This document shows, piece by piece, positions 1 through 12,004 of a stretch of DNA of 64,000 nucleotides. The DNA lies in NCBI RefSeq assembly GCF_001625215.2, contig NC_030386.2, positions 16,214,545 to 16,278,544 of the forward strand, given 5' to 3'. The notes beneath the pieces are model-generated. The model ran no database searches, was not told where the DNA came from, and worked only from the letters and a program-made list of their open reading frames with translations. Every line of letters starts with the position of its first letter. Position 1 is the stretch's first letter. Source of the stretch: Daucus carota subsp. sativus. Its lineage: Eukaryota; Streptophyta; Magnoliopsida; Apiales; Apiaceae. The translations under genes and the position numbers were made by a program.

Positions 1-734
1 CTAGGGGTGGTCCAGTTATTAAGGGATAATAATATTTAGTTTTATAAATGTAACTTGACTTCGTATGGATGTTTGTATGATGTTCTACTTTTGGTACAAA
101 TATTTATTAGGATGTTATTTAATGAAACTATGGTATTGCATATTTATTTCTTGGATTGTTTTATATTAGTTGAAGTGTTTGTTATAGTAGTAAAAGATGT
201 TGAACAGGATTTGGTGTGGAAAAAATTTGAATGCCATAAAATGGTGGGAATAAAGCCAAATACAGCAGGTTATTTTATATGAGTTTTAAATTTACGACGG
301 AACAATGCGTCATAAGTTTCAGTTTTTCTCCAAACTTACGACGGATGTTCATACATAACTTCTGTCGTAAGATAACTACCGACGGACGTTCCGTCGCAAG
401 TTCAACTTTGTTCAAAAGGAAAACCAGGGCCCACAACAGACATGCGACGGAAACTTCCGTCGTAAGATAGTTAACATACGACGGACAGTGCGTCGTAAGA
501 TAAAATTTATCCAGACAAGGATTTGGGGCCCACAACATACTTGCGACGGAAAGTTCCGTCGTAAATTCAATAACTTACGACGGTTTTAATACTTACGACG
601 CATGTTTGGAATTGTGACGTATTTTGCAACTTTCGACTTGACCAAAAACGACGGAAAAAGTCCGTCGTAAAGTAAGAACTTACGACGGACTTGCGCCTTA
701 ACTTCCGTCGTAAAAACCCAGTTTTGTTGTAGTG
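1..734. mobile_element. CACTA (En/Spm) DNA transposon, right-hand end
   Basis: The sequence ends at 734 in TTTTGTTGTAGTG, the reverse complement of the CACTACAACAAAA terminus typical of CACTA elements. From about 290 to 715 the DNA is packed with short inverted and direct copies of ACGACGG / CCGTCGTAA, the subterminal repeat pattern to which CACTA transposases bind. The left end is not in the window, and positions 1-280 show no recognisable coding sequence. Several short reading frames here are by-products of the repeats. Orientation is not determined. Confidence 0.75.
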
Positions 735-787
735 ACCTGAAACGACAGTTAAATGGCGTGATAAATTTAAGAGACACTGGAGATACA

Positions 788-1727
788 GTTCTAATTTACA
801 CCAACCAGTAGAAAAAATTGCAGGGTGTTGAATATAATCTTTAAATTTTTTACAATTCTTTTCAAGAAGAATAACAAGCAATTTCAAAAAGACAAAAATA
901 ACACAATTTGTTTAAAATTTCGAATGGACTATTATATACCCGAGATAGTTATATACAGAAGAAATAATCAGTGATATTCCTGCAAATACACAGCTGCGGG
1001 TTTCAACACTAGAACATAGGAGAATATGAACTTTGTTCACACCTATGCAGTGTTGCTACTACTTGGTTATATATATTTCAAGTTTATAAGATAGATTAGA
1101 ATAAAAAATGACACCATAATCTATGCTTTGTTTTTTCATTCTTGTCTTATGTAAGTCTTCTTGATGGTCTTTGTCTTGACTGATCTTCTCGATTTAATCC
1201 AAGTTGTTTGCACAGAATAAAAATATTACTGCATCTTTATTTTTCTAAATAGGCTTTCATGTCCAAATTAGTGTAATCAACCCATATGATCTGTCAGATT
1301 TAGCATAATTTCATTTTTAACAAATGTTGACCTATCCATTGAAATGCTCTTCATCCGTTGATTAGTTTATAAGTTTTATCAGTTGAAGATTCATCCGTTG
1401 ATAGATTTATAATCTGTTGAGACTTCACTCTTTGATATTTGCGAACTGCTCAGCCGTCAATCATCCTTCACTTAGATAAAATTACATGGCATATAGTATT
1501 CATAATTGGCCACCCTATTCTAAATATCCGTTGATGGATCATTGTACAAACAACATACAATTTATCAGTTGATAAAGCATCTAACTTGAGCATGCCACAA
1601 ATCTAATATCAGTTGACATGTAAACAATCAACGGATAGATGTCATCGGTTGATAGTTATAGAACTTTAAACTCAATACTAGATACACTAAATCGTATGTT
1701 ATCATCAAAATCAAATAAATCCTAACA
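788..1727 (-). mobile_element. Degenerate LTR (solo LTR or LTR fragment), same family as 49111-50099
   Basis: Read on the minus strand the segment begins TGTTAGG near 1727 and follows the LTR at 49111-50099: the start, the TGATGATAACAT block, the block around CATGTAATTTTATCTAAGTG, the ATATAACCAAGT block and the CT-rich end are all in the same order. It carries scattered copies of ATCAACGGAT / ATCAACTGAT. It looks old and eroded, no target duplication is clear, and no internal retrotransposon genes are present. The left boundary is approximate. Confidence 0.6.
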
Positions 1728-1730
1728 TAC

Positions 1731-2401
1731 AGGCTTTTAAAGTCGGTTAAGTAGGTGATGTTATTTTTCTAATAATAACGTTAGTTATCTGAAATGTCTG
1801 AAATGTCGACGCTATAGTGTTGCTTAACTGGAATGCCGACACTATAATTCTAATAAACTGCATCAATTGTTTGAAATGCTGTCACTATAGTCCTGACCTA
1901 TTGCTTCGACTGTCCGAATACCGACACCTAAAGTATTGTTTTGCAAAAAAATAATAAATATATGTTTCCTTGTAATTATCTAGCAATTCGCCATGTTCAT
2001 AAGCATAGATTCAAATTACATAAGAAAAATGAACCATCAATTCAATCATCTTTATAAAAAAATACATTAAACTGTTATTTATTACATTAAAAAATATATA
2101 TTGCAATAGTTAGCTGTGGTAAAAGAGTGTAGGAATACGACTGCTCATCAATTAGGGAGAGAGTAGTGTTTATTTCTAGATTGAGAATTTAATTGGAGAT
2201 GTTCTTATCGGTGTTCGAAATATTGCACTATCCAATCGTGCTCAGCAGCAAGTGATTTAAGTCAATAAAACCAATCTTTTGTTAGTAAAAAAAAGGGAAT
2301 GTGAAATAAAAATTAAAATAAATTATTACAAAGTTAAAATTTTTAACTTGTCGGATGCTGGTTTATAAAATCAAAAATTAATTTAAAAATTTGTTACACA
2401 A
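1731..2401. other. Gene-free spacer with short imperfect repeats
   Basis: At 1785-1935 variants of GAAATGYCGACACTATAGT recur about four times, which may be the remains of a small transposon. The rest is AT-rich and shows no reading frame or RNA gene that I can support. Confidence 0.5.
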
Positions 2402-2409
2402 ACAGTATA

Positions 2410-2680
2410 TAGAGATGAATTCGAGTCGGGCAGCTCGCGAGCTCGCCCGGCTCGAACTCGTTTAACTAGGCTCGACTCGGCTCGTTTAAGTAAACGAGCC
2501 GAGCTCGGGCAAAGATTCCGGCTCGTTTAATTAAACGAGCCGGCTCGGCTCTACTCGACTCGTTAAATTGAGTCGAGTTCGAGCAGGATTTAGGCTCGAT
2601 TAGTTAAACGAGCCGACTCGGCTCGGCTCGAATTACGCCTGGCTCAAAACTCGGTCCGCTCGGCCCGAATTACACCCCTA
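2410..2680. mobile_element. hAT-type MITE rich in GGCTCG motifs, split from its right target duplication
   Basis: The terminal inverted repeats are imperfect (TAGAGATGAATTCGAG on the left, the complement of TAGGGGTGTAATTCGG on the right). The interior is built of repeated GGCTCG / CGAGCC and TTTAATTAAACGAGCC motifs. The 8-bp target duplication ACAGTATA lies at 2402-2409 and at 3057-3064. The two copies are separated because another MITE (2682-3054) inserted at the right junction. The 8-bp duplication and the TAGGGGTG end fit the hAT superfamily. It has no coding capacity. Confidence 0.8.
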
Positions 2681-2681
2681 A

Positions 2682-3054
2682 GAGCATCTCCAATGGGGCT
2701 CTTAAATCACTTTCTAAAATATAATATAATATTTGGCTCCTAGTGAGTTAAGACATCGAAATAGATTTCATCTCCAATGCTCCTCTTTATACTTGCTCCT
2801 TATTAATATTTTATTCATATAAATGAGAAAGAAAAATGAAAAGAGAGAAATGTTTGTGATAAAATTGGAGGGAAAGTAATATTATATTCATGAAAAACAT
2901 GTTAAGAGCTCCTACATGCTCTTTAAAAGAAAGGAGAGATGATGAGCTCTTAAGTTTTTAAAGAGTTTCAAGGAGCCCATTGGAGCTCTATTTCTTGTCT
3001 TGCTCTTAAAATTTGAAGTTAAGAGCTCATTTAGAGAGTCCCTTGGAGATGCTC
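2682..3054. mobile_element. Tourist-like (PIF/Harbinger) MITE
   Basis: The ends are GAGCATCTCCAATGGGGCTC and its near-complement ending GGAGATGCTC, flanked on both sides by the 3-bp duplication TAA (2679-2681 and 3055-3057). The interior is AT-rich with further GAGCTC blocks and codes for nothing. It inserted one base beyond the end of the hAT element at 2410-2680. A related element lies at 27007-27378. Confidence 0.8.
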
Positions 3055-3064
3055 TAACAGTATA

Positions 3065-3389
3065 AATAAATTGCTGATAACTTATAAACTCAGAAGCTGA
3101 AGCTGAGATTATAAGTACAACCAAACTAACCCCATGGACACGAAACAACTTAATTGTCAGCTGTGAGGGTGCAGTAAGACCGAGTCAACCAAATTTTACC
3201 GAAGTGAACAGGAGTACGCGTAAAAGAAATCAAAGTGAATGATGTGAACGTCAAACAGAAGTCAACTAGTATATGTCCGAACCATCTTAAACTCCTTCCA
3301 CTCCCATTTCATTCCACACCCACTAATAACAACTTAACAACTCCACCACCCAACACTCCACACTTTCCCCTCGCCGGAACCCTACCGTC
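3065..3389 (+). promoter_or_regulatory. Upstream and 5' leader region of the MSP-domain gene
   Basis: About 325 bases separate the MITE cluster from the start codon at 3390. From 3280 the sequence is pyrimidine- and CCA-rich (for example CTCCACCACCC), typical of a plant 5' leader. I see no clear TATA box. The reading frame at 3235-3567 overlaps exon 1 in another frame and is not coding. Confidence 0.4.
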
Positions 3390-6239
3390 ATGCCAATCAC
3401 CGATCACCGGACCACAAAGTCATGGAACTTGTGTAGCTTCTGGAAGTGTTTTGGGGCAAGAGACTCTTCTTCTTCATCTACTCATAATCTTTCTCCTGCT
3501 CACCAAAACAGCAGCCTCGAATCCAACTCTAAGCCGAACAATAACTTTGCTTCTGCTGTCAAGTTGATTCTTCCGATCACTCGTCGCCTTCGTTTCGATC
3601 CTTCCAGAACTCTCTACTTTCCATGTAAGTACACCTCATTTTTCGTAATCCGTGACGGGTGACCCTAACTTGACTACAGGCGGACAAGACTATACGACTG
3701 GCCCGGGCCACATGTATATTTGTGTGTATGATTGACTGTGGATTTGTGTGTTTTAGATGAAGCAGGTAAACAGGTGAGAAGTGCTGTGAGGATCAAGAAT
3801 GCCAGCAAGTCTCATGTGGCCTTTAAGGTATTTTGTATACTTTTCTTTTATTGAATTATGTTTTTTTTTTGTCAGGTTGAATTATGTGTTGTAAACATTA
3901 TGATTTAAATCATATAACTAATATATATGATTAATTTGTTTAAGACTAGGAAGTTGGTGTATGGAGGATTATACTCTAATTCTATTGACTTGTGTTTCTC
4001 CCCGTGTTGTGCTTCTTAAGACCTTATTGGCTTATTCTATTTAATGTAATTTAGTCAAATATGTTGATGATATTTACGACTAGTATGTTTGAATAATCTT
4101 GCTGAATTGTGAGTGCTCTGCTACAAATTTCCCGTTAGGATGTTATACCTTTGCTGTATTAATCATCTGATTTTTATTGGAGTTGACTTAGGAATGCCGA
4201 TTATTTTTTCTTGTCCTGGAGTGATTTCATTAAAACTTTGTTCATTGTGCTTTAGTTTCAAACCACAGCACCTAAGAGTTGTTTTATGCGGCCTCCTGGA
4301 GGAATACTTGCTCCTGGTGAAAGCCTTATTGCTACCGGTAAATTTCCTGGCATTTTTGTTTATGAGCATCCTTTGAGATCAGTAGACATTTGCATTTTGG
4401 TGGATTAAATTTCTATACGAGTGAATGTCATTTTGTATTCATTTCTACAGTGTTCAAGTTTGTGGAGCTGCCAGATAACAATGAAAAACAATCTGACCAG
4501 AAGAGCAAGGTGAAGTTTAAGATTATGAGTTTGAAGGTGAATGCAGGAGTGGATTATGTACCGGAGTTGGTGAGTTTTCTATGGATGTTGTAGGCTTTCC
4601 TTGACGGTGATCATATCTGCTTATAATATGAAAATCTTAATATAACTGTATTCCTGCATACTATACACAGAGTTACAACATCAGTGTGACCATGTGAACT
4701 AGTATTTTTCTTCGAATCTCTTGTATAATTAGCATTTAGCGGTCTTTGATTCTGAAAATGTGGTAACTGGCTTAGCAGAGTAAGTGTCAGACGAGCCGGA
4801 TGGTTAATACTACATGATTATTGTAACTCATAAAAAATCCAGCAGTTAAGATTATATGCAGTACTGAATATCCTGATACATCCTATCATTTGTTCGGAGT
4901 AGATCAACGATGATAGCTCTCTTCCAGTTGTAGGACACCGGTGTTTAGCTTGATTTTCATAAAGTGATGGATTCATGTACCTATGATGTCAGATAGAAAC
5001 TTCACCAAAAATAGTGGTAATAAATGAACTGAAGTATACATTTTTGAATAATAAGACATCACATTTAGGCTGTAAGCGTGGTATACCTTAATTGATCACC
5101 TACATAGGCAGTTATGTTATGTCAGTTATATAAATAATGCTTGTATTAGTGTCTGTATAAATGCGAATATATTAAACTGATAGAACAACACTGTGTACAG
5201 GATTCAAATCATACATATAATTGTTATGTGAATTTTTCCAAGTCCATCTCACAACCATTTAAAAGGACCACATGTAGTACAAATGTTTGCCTCATCTTAT
5301 CCTTGACATGACCTTACACGACTTTAATGAGGTTGTCTGCAGGTCAATAGACCTATTTCTATGTGTTACGAACGGAGATTTGTTTTTCTTTTTCCGCATC
5401 ACGAATATGATCTGAAATATCGTGTTATGTACATCTTAAATCACTTTTTTTGTCAATATTGCATTTCTGTTGGTGATTGACTGGTAAGTAATATTAGTTA
5501 TTTTAACTTTCTTACACAGTTTGATGAGCAAAAAGATCAGGTAGTTGTCGAGCGGGTTTTACGGGTAGTTTTCTTAGATGCAGAGCGATCGACTCCTGTA
5601 AGTACAAGCCAGCATCACCATGTCGGCAATCATTCCATCTATTTTATATTTATAGTTAGTTGACTGTGTTGATGTTGGATTATGTTCAGGCATTGGAAAA
5701 ACTAAAACGTCAATTGGCTGAAGCAGAGTCAGCTATAGACACACGCAAGAAATCTCCAGCCCCTACAGGTCCGCCAGTTGTCGGGGAAGGTCTCGTCATA
5801 GACGAATGGGTAAGCAAACTAATATTTTCTAGAAGAGTGTTTTGTTATGCTATCTTGATGTAGAACGTATATCCCATGTGATGCAATTAAAAAAAAGTGA
5901 AGGCTAGCGAACATCTGTGGGCAGTTATTGTCTACATTATGTTAAAGGAAAGAAATTGTAGGACGCAGAATTAAATTGTAAACATGAAACACTTAAAAAC
6001 AGCTATATTTGTTACTGGCTCCTACTGAAGCCCCTTTTATCTCTTAGTTGTTTAACAGAACTATATTTGTTGTTATAATGGATTCAGACATGTTTTATCA
6101 TGCACTTAGTTCCCTGTTAACTGATATTTGGTTTAATACACGTTTCTTTACTAATAAATGCTCCTTTACTTTTTTCCAGAAAGAAAGAAGGGAGAAATAT
6201 CTTGCTCGCCAGCAGGTTGAAGCAGTTGATTCAGTGTAA
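3390..6239 (+). CDS. VAP-like MSP-domain protein (PVA4/MAMI type), 7 exons
   Basis: Exons: 3390-3624, 3757-3827, 4256-4337, 4451-4569, 5520-5597, 5690-5809 and 6180-6239; all introns are GT/AG and the joined frame gives 254 residues. Residues 1-60 are a serine- and asparagine-rich head. An MSP domain follows from about residue 68 (LRFDPSRTLYFPYEAGKQ), with the family block KSHVAFKFQTTAPKSCFMRP. A short predicted coiled coil (ALEKLKRQLAEAESAI) and the conserved tail GEGLVIDEWKERREKYLARQ come last. There is no C-terminal membrane anchor, which matches the PVA4 subgroup rather than the anchored VAP27 proteins. MSP proteins bind FFAT-type peptides at ER contact sites; that role is inferred from the family. 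The ATG at 3390 is the first in the exon and aligns with the family's usual length. Closest remembered relatives are Arabidopsis At4g21450 and At5g54110 (MAMI). The family assignment is very secure. Confidence 0.95.
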
Positions 6240-7170
6240 ACATCACATTGCTTCTATTCTTATTCCGTTATTGTAACTGCTCCTTTTGCCTCCATGAAAA
6301 TCCTTGGTTTACAACTTGCCATCTCCATAGGGTGACCGCTGGAGCAACATGATTTGCTTCTCAGCATGTATAGAAAGAGCTAGGTTTTGAAACCGTTGTA
6401 CATGTTTGACTCTGTTTTGCAATGAAAATAATTATCTTGTATCCAACTCAAAACCACTGGCCTGCTCACTCAAAACTCAAAACCATTGGCCCAGTCACCG
6501 TTCCTCTGAAGTCTAGGGTGGGTTAGCCGGTTAGTTATGGTTCATTATCTGTACATTCTGCAACAGCAAGAGCATCCCAGGATTGGCCGTGATCTCGTGA
6601 TCAGTTTTCTGTAGACATTAGACTGATGTTATGATATTAACATGACAAAAGATCAATGCCTGTGGTGGTAAACTGGCAATAAACACAGTCAATTCTCTTT
6701 TATGTCTTGTTGAGGTTAAACCATTATTGGCTATGTGCACCTAAATGCATAAGATTAAAAAAAAATTATTATGGGAAGTGGGCATGATATTCACTGATCT
6801 TAGACATGTATTCTTATACAAAAGTAGTTGTTTTTCTTTATATTATTTATAATTTTTACTTGGCACAAGTTTTCTGAAAACATGAAAAGTGACAATAAAA
6901 GTTAAAAACAGAGATAAGAGCAGCATGGTGGTGGTATGGGAAAGAGGTTCATGCACTGCTTCATCTTTTACCAACTTGAACATGACATATGTGTGTCTGT
7001 CTCTGTTAATCATTTATCAGTAAAGAGAAAAACCGAAGGCTGAACCGCTTTGTTCTAACCGTACACCCCTTGTTTTCTGACAACATAAACCTTTTCACTT
7101 GTCTATATATAAAGACTTGTGTAAACATTGAGTTGCAACCAAAATCTGTTTAGACTTCCTGCAGGGAAAC
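6240..7170 (+). promoter_or_regulatory. Spacer: 3' end of the MSP gene, then promoter of the DUF3774 gene
   Basis: 6240-6450 is probably the 3' untranslated region of the upstream gene. TATATATAAA at 7104-7113 sits 58 bases before the next start codon and is a good TATA box for the small gene at 7171. Nothing else is recognisable between them. Confidence 0.5.
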
Positions 7171-7443
7171 ATGAAGTTCAACACTAAGGCTTGGATTGTT
7201 ATTGCAGTTAGCGGTGCAGTTGTTGCTAAAGAGCACTTGTTCGTGACCAAAATCTCTACCGTAAGGAAGAGCTCCTATTTCCGTGCTGTTGGTGCGTCAG
7301 TCAGTCGAGTTGGAGTTGTGATTTCCCCGAGGGCACTTGATAAGCAGCCGATGAAGGTCTCTGAAACGAGATATCGGAAGCACAAAGTTAGAGATGAGCC
7401 ACTGAGGATGATATCTTTTTTGAGTTCTTGGGGACCTTATTGA
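7171..7443 (+). CDS. Wound-induced small protein (DUF3774 family)
   Basis: A single uninterrupted frame encodes 90 residues. The start MKFNTKAWIVIAVSGAVVA is the hallmark beginning of the plant wound-responsive DUF3774 (PF12609) proteins, which usually read KAWIVAASVGAVEALKDQ. The end, LRMISFLSSWGPY, matches the family ending VMYLSCWGPN. Between them is a basic, serine-rich linker. Family length is about 80-100 residues, so it is complete. Family members are induced by wounding and are proposed precursors of small signalling peptides; no activity can be read from this sequence. The last residue is Tyr where Asn is commonest, and the central charged residues differ from the usual pattern. A TATA box lies at 7104-7113. 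Single-exon structure and a short leader fit a rapidly induced stress gene. Confidence 0.85.
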   Translation: MKFNTKAWIVIAVSGAVVAKEHLFVTKISTVRKSSYFRAVGASVSRVGVVISPRALDKQPMKVSETRYRKHKVRDEPLRMISFLSSWGPY

Positions 7444-7980
7444 GGTCTCATTGTAATTATACTCATGTCTAATGTATCTGGTTTTATCAGTTCATTCTGA
7501 TTAGAATCTAACATTTTCTTTTGTTAACTTGTCATGGACATCTCGGTTCGAAGAATCAAAATAAGAGGACCGAACCATGTCTTCTTACTCTTTTTCAGCC
7601 AACCATCACACTATAAAAGTTTCATAGGCTGGCAGGAAGTGAATCTACAATGTATGTAAATATAAACAGATTTTTTTTTTGTTTATCATTAATCTATTGA
7701 TTAAAATCATTAGAATAATTAAATTTCAAAAACAACAAAGTAACTAAAGTTCTCCTGATTCCTGAACCTGTTAATAATACAAAAAACTCTGCAAGCAAAA
7801 ATAAAAGAAGTTCGAGGTCAGATTCTGAAACAGAGTCTAAGCTGTTACTAGTAGTAGCTAAAAGCACAGTTTTGCTAAACTTATAGAAATTTATTCAGCA
7901 GCTTACAAGTTTTGAGCACCATATATTTAATATAACCTAGTCCACAATAAAACAATGATGGCATAGTTGCTGTTCTTGAA
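7444..7980. other. Gene-free spacer
   Basis: The 3' region of the DUF3774 gene followed by AT-rich DNA. No feature is recognisable. Confidence 0.4.
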
Positions 7981-7989
7981 GCGTTTTGA

Positions 7990-8406
7990 TTAAAGGGTAA
8001 ACGAGCCAACCCAAGTTGAACCCTGCCAGGCTTGAGTTGGAGCTAGAGCTCGATCAAGCCATAACTATCAAGTTTGAAGATAGACTCCACTAGACTAAAG
8101 TTTTATAGGTTCAAACTCGGTTATAGAACTTGAATTGATTCTACTACAAAGGCTCAAAATGTAGCTCCACACGTGATAAGTTCGGCTCGATTCAATATAT
8201 TAATTTGTCTAAATATTGAATATTTATATAATTATATATAAATAAAAAAAATAATTAGAGACTCAATTGAGCTCGAGCCCGTCTTGATAAAATATTTGAA
8301 TAGTTAGAGCTGAAGCTCGGTTCTACTATTATCGAATCGATTTCAAATATTTTACGAGGCTCACTCGAACAGCTCACGGATAGTTTGACTCGTTTGCAAC
8401 CCTGCA
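7990..8406. mobile_element. Probable hAT-type MITE, degenerate
   Basis: The left edge reads AGGGTAAACGAGCC and the right edge reads GACTCGTTTGCAACCCTG, so the ends are imperfect inverted repeats of a CAGGGTTGCAAACGAG type. The interior has recurring GAGCTCGA / GCTCGA motifs, in the style of the hAT MITE at 2410. No clean 8-bp duplication was found, so the boundaries are approximate. Confidence 0.5.
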
Positions 8407-9307
8407 CCCTTCAAAGAAGTGAGTTTACGAAGGCGTCAGTTATCCGCAGTTGAGTAGCGAGATCATAATATGAGAACCATACTGAAAAAATCGCACAATA
8501 CTATTGTCCTGAGAAAAACGCACAATTCTGTTACACTGTGTAAAAGAGTCTAGATGCTGTTCAACCAAGATTTTCTGGTATCAACTAACAGTTTGAAATC
8601 AGATATTTAGATTCAAGAGTCTATGCATATTGTACCAAAATTACAAACTAAAAGTCTCACCTTAATCAGCAGTGCCAATTTATCATCTACCAAGTTTTTA
8701 CAGCAACAAACTTATCCGAATATCATGAAGTATTAAAAAAACTCATTTTTTGGCTCTAGAAAAGTCGCTGAAGGTAGGAAAATCTCCCACCTGATTAATT
8801 AGTAGCATCCAAGCAACAAGCCGCTAACGATTTCTGGCATATAGACAAGGAAGCAAGTCGCCAACACTTCATCGACACGTTAAGAGTAGATGCCAGCAGC
8901 CAAACACTACAATACTGCAAAGGATACGAAGTCACCAAGAATGCACTCTGCTAAGAAACTAATTAAACGATTCTGTGAACCCTGAAAATAAGAAAATACT
9001 TCACCTGAGATGACACACATAACTCCCAGAACTCACACCTCCCACGACCACTTTAAGATGTTATCGATCACAGTAAGGTTTCATGCAAGACGGACGACAA
9101 TGACCATATCTTATGAGGTAACAACTATCCTTGTAAAGTCATATAAATCTATCTGTTAAAAATCATTATGATCATATTATGGTTTTTTGTTAAGTGGCCG
9201 GTTCTTCTCTAAAATGTTGGTGCTTAGCAAAAGATTGTACTCGTTTAAATTATTATTATTATTTTTTATCTCAGTTTCTTCCACATTTTCAATATGTTGA
9301 AAAGTGA
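8407..9307. other. Gene-free spacer
   Basis: AT-rich DNA with no supportable reading frame, RNA gene or bounded repeat. Confidence 0.4.
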
Positions 9308-9777
9308 ATATAGGGATAGGACCAAATATAAATTTTTTTAAGTTAAAAACTTACAAACTTTTTTTTATTCTCCCATCGTGTTAATCTTTAGTTATCAAAA
9401 GTATTCATGTTGAAAATTCTTGAAAAAACATCACAATTTTTTAAAAATAACGCATAAATAAATCGCGCATTCAACACATTTGTAACTGGAGTTCAACATC
9501 GGGTGTTGAACACTAATTATTATTATGTTGAATATATCTATAAAGACACTTAAACTATACCTCTGGGTTTGGGTGGGGTTTAAATAATAGTTGTACAATA
9601 CGTTTAACTTAGTTCTTACATTCAAAAATTAGTTTATGACACTTTATGTACTTCTCCAACGCAACTTTAATCGATGTTCAACAAAATATGTTAAAAAAAT
9701 GTTGAACTCAAATTATATATGTGTTCAACGCAGAAAGTTTGTAAGTTTGTAAGTTTGTACCAGAACCCACCCCTATA
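9308..9777. mobile_element. MITE-like element with imperfect inverted ends
   Basis: The left end AATATAGGGATAGGACCAAA, followed by AACTTACAAACTT, faces the right end TTTGTAAGTTTGTACC followed by CCACCCCTATATA. The interior repeats GTTGAACAC-type motifs. This resembles the common plant MITE class beginning TATAGGGGTGGGTTC. A target duplication is not clear and the superfamily is undecided (possibly Mutator-like). Confidence 0.45.
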
Positions 9778-10477
9778 TATACTCAAAATTTCGGTTGTAT
9801 GAATTGGCAAAATTTGATACCCTACCGACCACCGCCTGGCAAAATCTCACTGGTAAAACATGACTGGTCCTGAAATTTCTTGTTTTTATTTCCATATTCT
9901 TGCAACAGCTAGCATTTCAACACTCTACAATCATAAATCCATGTAGTTGTCTGAGGATAGCTGCAGCAAAGCTTGAGCCCACTTGGTCTTCTTGATGCCA
10001 CATACATCATCATGGCAAAAATTTTACAGGCCACACACTCAGGAAGAAATTATATAGCATCTCTGTTTGGACCTCAACTTGGATCACCCCACACCTACTA
10101 GCACCAGCATCTATGCTCCGAACGATGAACCCATTCGCACAAAAAGGCCGAAAGATTTCTGAAGCAAACCTTTAATTTTTAAAGTTATCTAGAGCAAACT
10201 AGGCAATTAGCCCGGATGGCTTGATCTTGAAAATATAAGGGCTATTGCAATATGCATAATTGAAAGAAGATCTTAATCGTCGATTTTGTTAGGGAATGGT
10301 ATAGATTCATTTGTTAAAACAATGACAAATCTAATACTAGTTGTCAATCCCATGTGCTATATATAGTTCTCCTTTGTTATGTTGTAGAGTGTTCTTTTTT
10401 CTTCTTAAAATCTAAAAAATTATCATCACCACTCAACCATTATCTCATTTCATTTTCAATATTTGGGCTAATCCAGT
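9778..10477 (+). promoter_or_regulatory. Spacer and promoter of the LC8 gene
   Basis: Mostly featureless until TATATATA at 10358-10365. This is followed by a CT-rich stretch and about 110 bases of leader before the start codon at 10478. I take the TATA repeat as the likely core promoter. Confidence 0.5.
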
Positions 10478-10944
10478 ATGTTGGAAGGAAAAGCTGTGAT
10501 TGGTGACACCGATATGCTTGAAAGCACACAACAAGATGCGCTTAATCTAGCTGCTAAAGCCCTCGATATCTTTGATGTCACTGAAGCAACTGCTATAGCT
10601 CGTTTCATAAAGAAGGTTCGTATAATATGCATAAATGCACTTGAATGAATAAATTATGGCTAGAGATCATACAGCTAGCCGTAACTATAACAGTATCAGA
10701 ATTCTGATCAGTTTGATTTCGTGCTTAATTGAAGCAGGAATTTGACAGTACTTATGGACCGGGATGGCAATGCATCGTAGGGACTGATTTTGGTTCATTT
10801 GTGACTCACTGTTACGGCAGTTTCATCCATTTCCACATAGGGAATCTCGCGGTTTTGCTCTTTAGGGGTTCAGCAGGGCCAGAAGCGGAAGCAGAGGCAG
10901 AGGCTGATCATGTAGAAGCTCTGGAGACTGAAAGCATAAAATAA
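10478..10944 (+). CDS. LC8-type dynein light chain with acidic tail, 2 exons
   Basis: Exon 1 is 10478-10615 and exon 2 is 10738-10944, joined in phase 0 to give 114 residues. The LC8 fold covers about residues 1-94. It contains the helix segment ALDIFDVTEATAIARFIKK, then WQCIVGTDFGSFVTHCYGSF, then the strand IHFHIGNLAVLLFRGS. The GxxFGSxVTH core that forms the peptide-binding groove is intact. LC8 is a homodimeric hub that docks short TQT-type motifs; seed plants lack dynein motors, so the protein acts in other assemblies such as nuclear pores. The canonical protein ends near LLFRG. This one adds about 20 residues containing EAEAEAEADHVEALETESIK, a low-complexity acidic extension. The start is the first ATG after the TATA box. 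The family call is secure and the partners are unknown. Confidence 0.9.
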
Positions 10945-12004
10945 AAGTTTACTATGTTGATGTTCTTTATGCTAGTTTATTTGTGTGGAGTACAATGAAA
11001 TGGAATTCCAGTTCTTAGTGTTCTTCAATCATCATTTTTTTTTGAAAGTATTCAATTATTTATTTTGTCTTCAGTAAGTCGGCTTGAACTAAGATTTTGC
11101 TAGCCTAGTTTGTGTTGCAGCAAATTACAAGGCTTTGTCGTTCATCTCTTTGGTTTTAGTGCTACGGATTCAACTCCAACATCTTAGACATTAAAACTGG
11201 GAAAGAAATGGCTGTTATTTTGTCAATTTTTTCATACATAAACTTAGTTTTTGACCAAATTACATAAAACACACAAAGCATTGAGGCTTGCATCTATCAT
11301 TATATTACTTCAGCTCTTCTGTTTTAGTCGTTGTATCCATGTCAGATACTTGAACATCCGGACACTACACTTTTCGTGTCGGATTCTTTGACTGAACTGT
11401 GAGCACTTCGGCCAATTCAAAGACCAAACTTTAGTCAAACCAAGGACTCAAAATAGATACATGAGACGAAAGAAAAAAAAAATGAGATAGGAGAGAAGAC
11501 GTCTAATTTGCAAAGTTTTTTACAAAATAATGTTATATTTGAGTATCATTGTTTCTTTTCTCTAAGTTGTCTTCCCATACTTGTTTATCAATATATTATA
11601 TCATATCCCATGATCTGTGTAAAAAAATTGGGCAGTGTCTTCGTGTCCCCAATTTTCAAATGTTTTAAGTCCGATACTCGGATATGTACCATGTCCGATA
11701 CTCAGTTTTCAAGTCCGAGTAACATGACATACATGTACTTTGACTTAAAAATACAATCATAGACAATGGACATGATAAAACTGATCTATTTGAGTCCATT
11801 TAGAATTCCATAAACTAAAACTTGAATTGGATTGTTCAGCATGTTTCAGGTTTTTAGATGCGTGCAAAAGAACATCTTAAACAACTTCTCAAGTCCTTTG
11901 GCGATACTAAGTATCCAGAACTTGTTTCAAGTTTATTTAATCATTTTGTTAACCATAAAATAGATAATTTATTATCCACTCATACAGTCAAGCCCCCTAT
12001 TCCT
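10945..12004. other. Spacer between the LC8 gene and the 3' end of CNGC4
   Basis: Contains the 3' regions of two convergent genes. At 11320-11720 there are several near-repeats of GTCCGATACTC / GTCGGAT, suggestive of an old transposon, but no ends are visible. The short frames at 11508 and 11858 have no family features and are not called. Confidence 0.4.
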
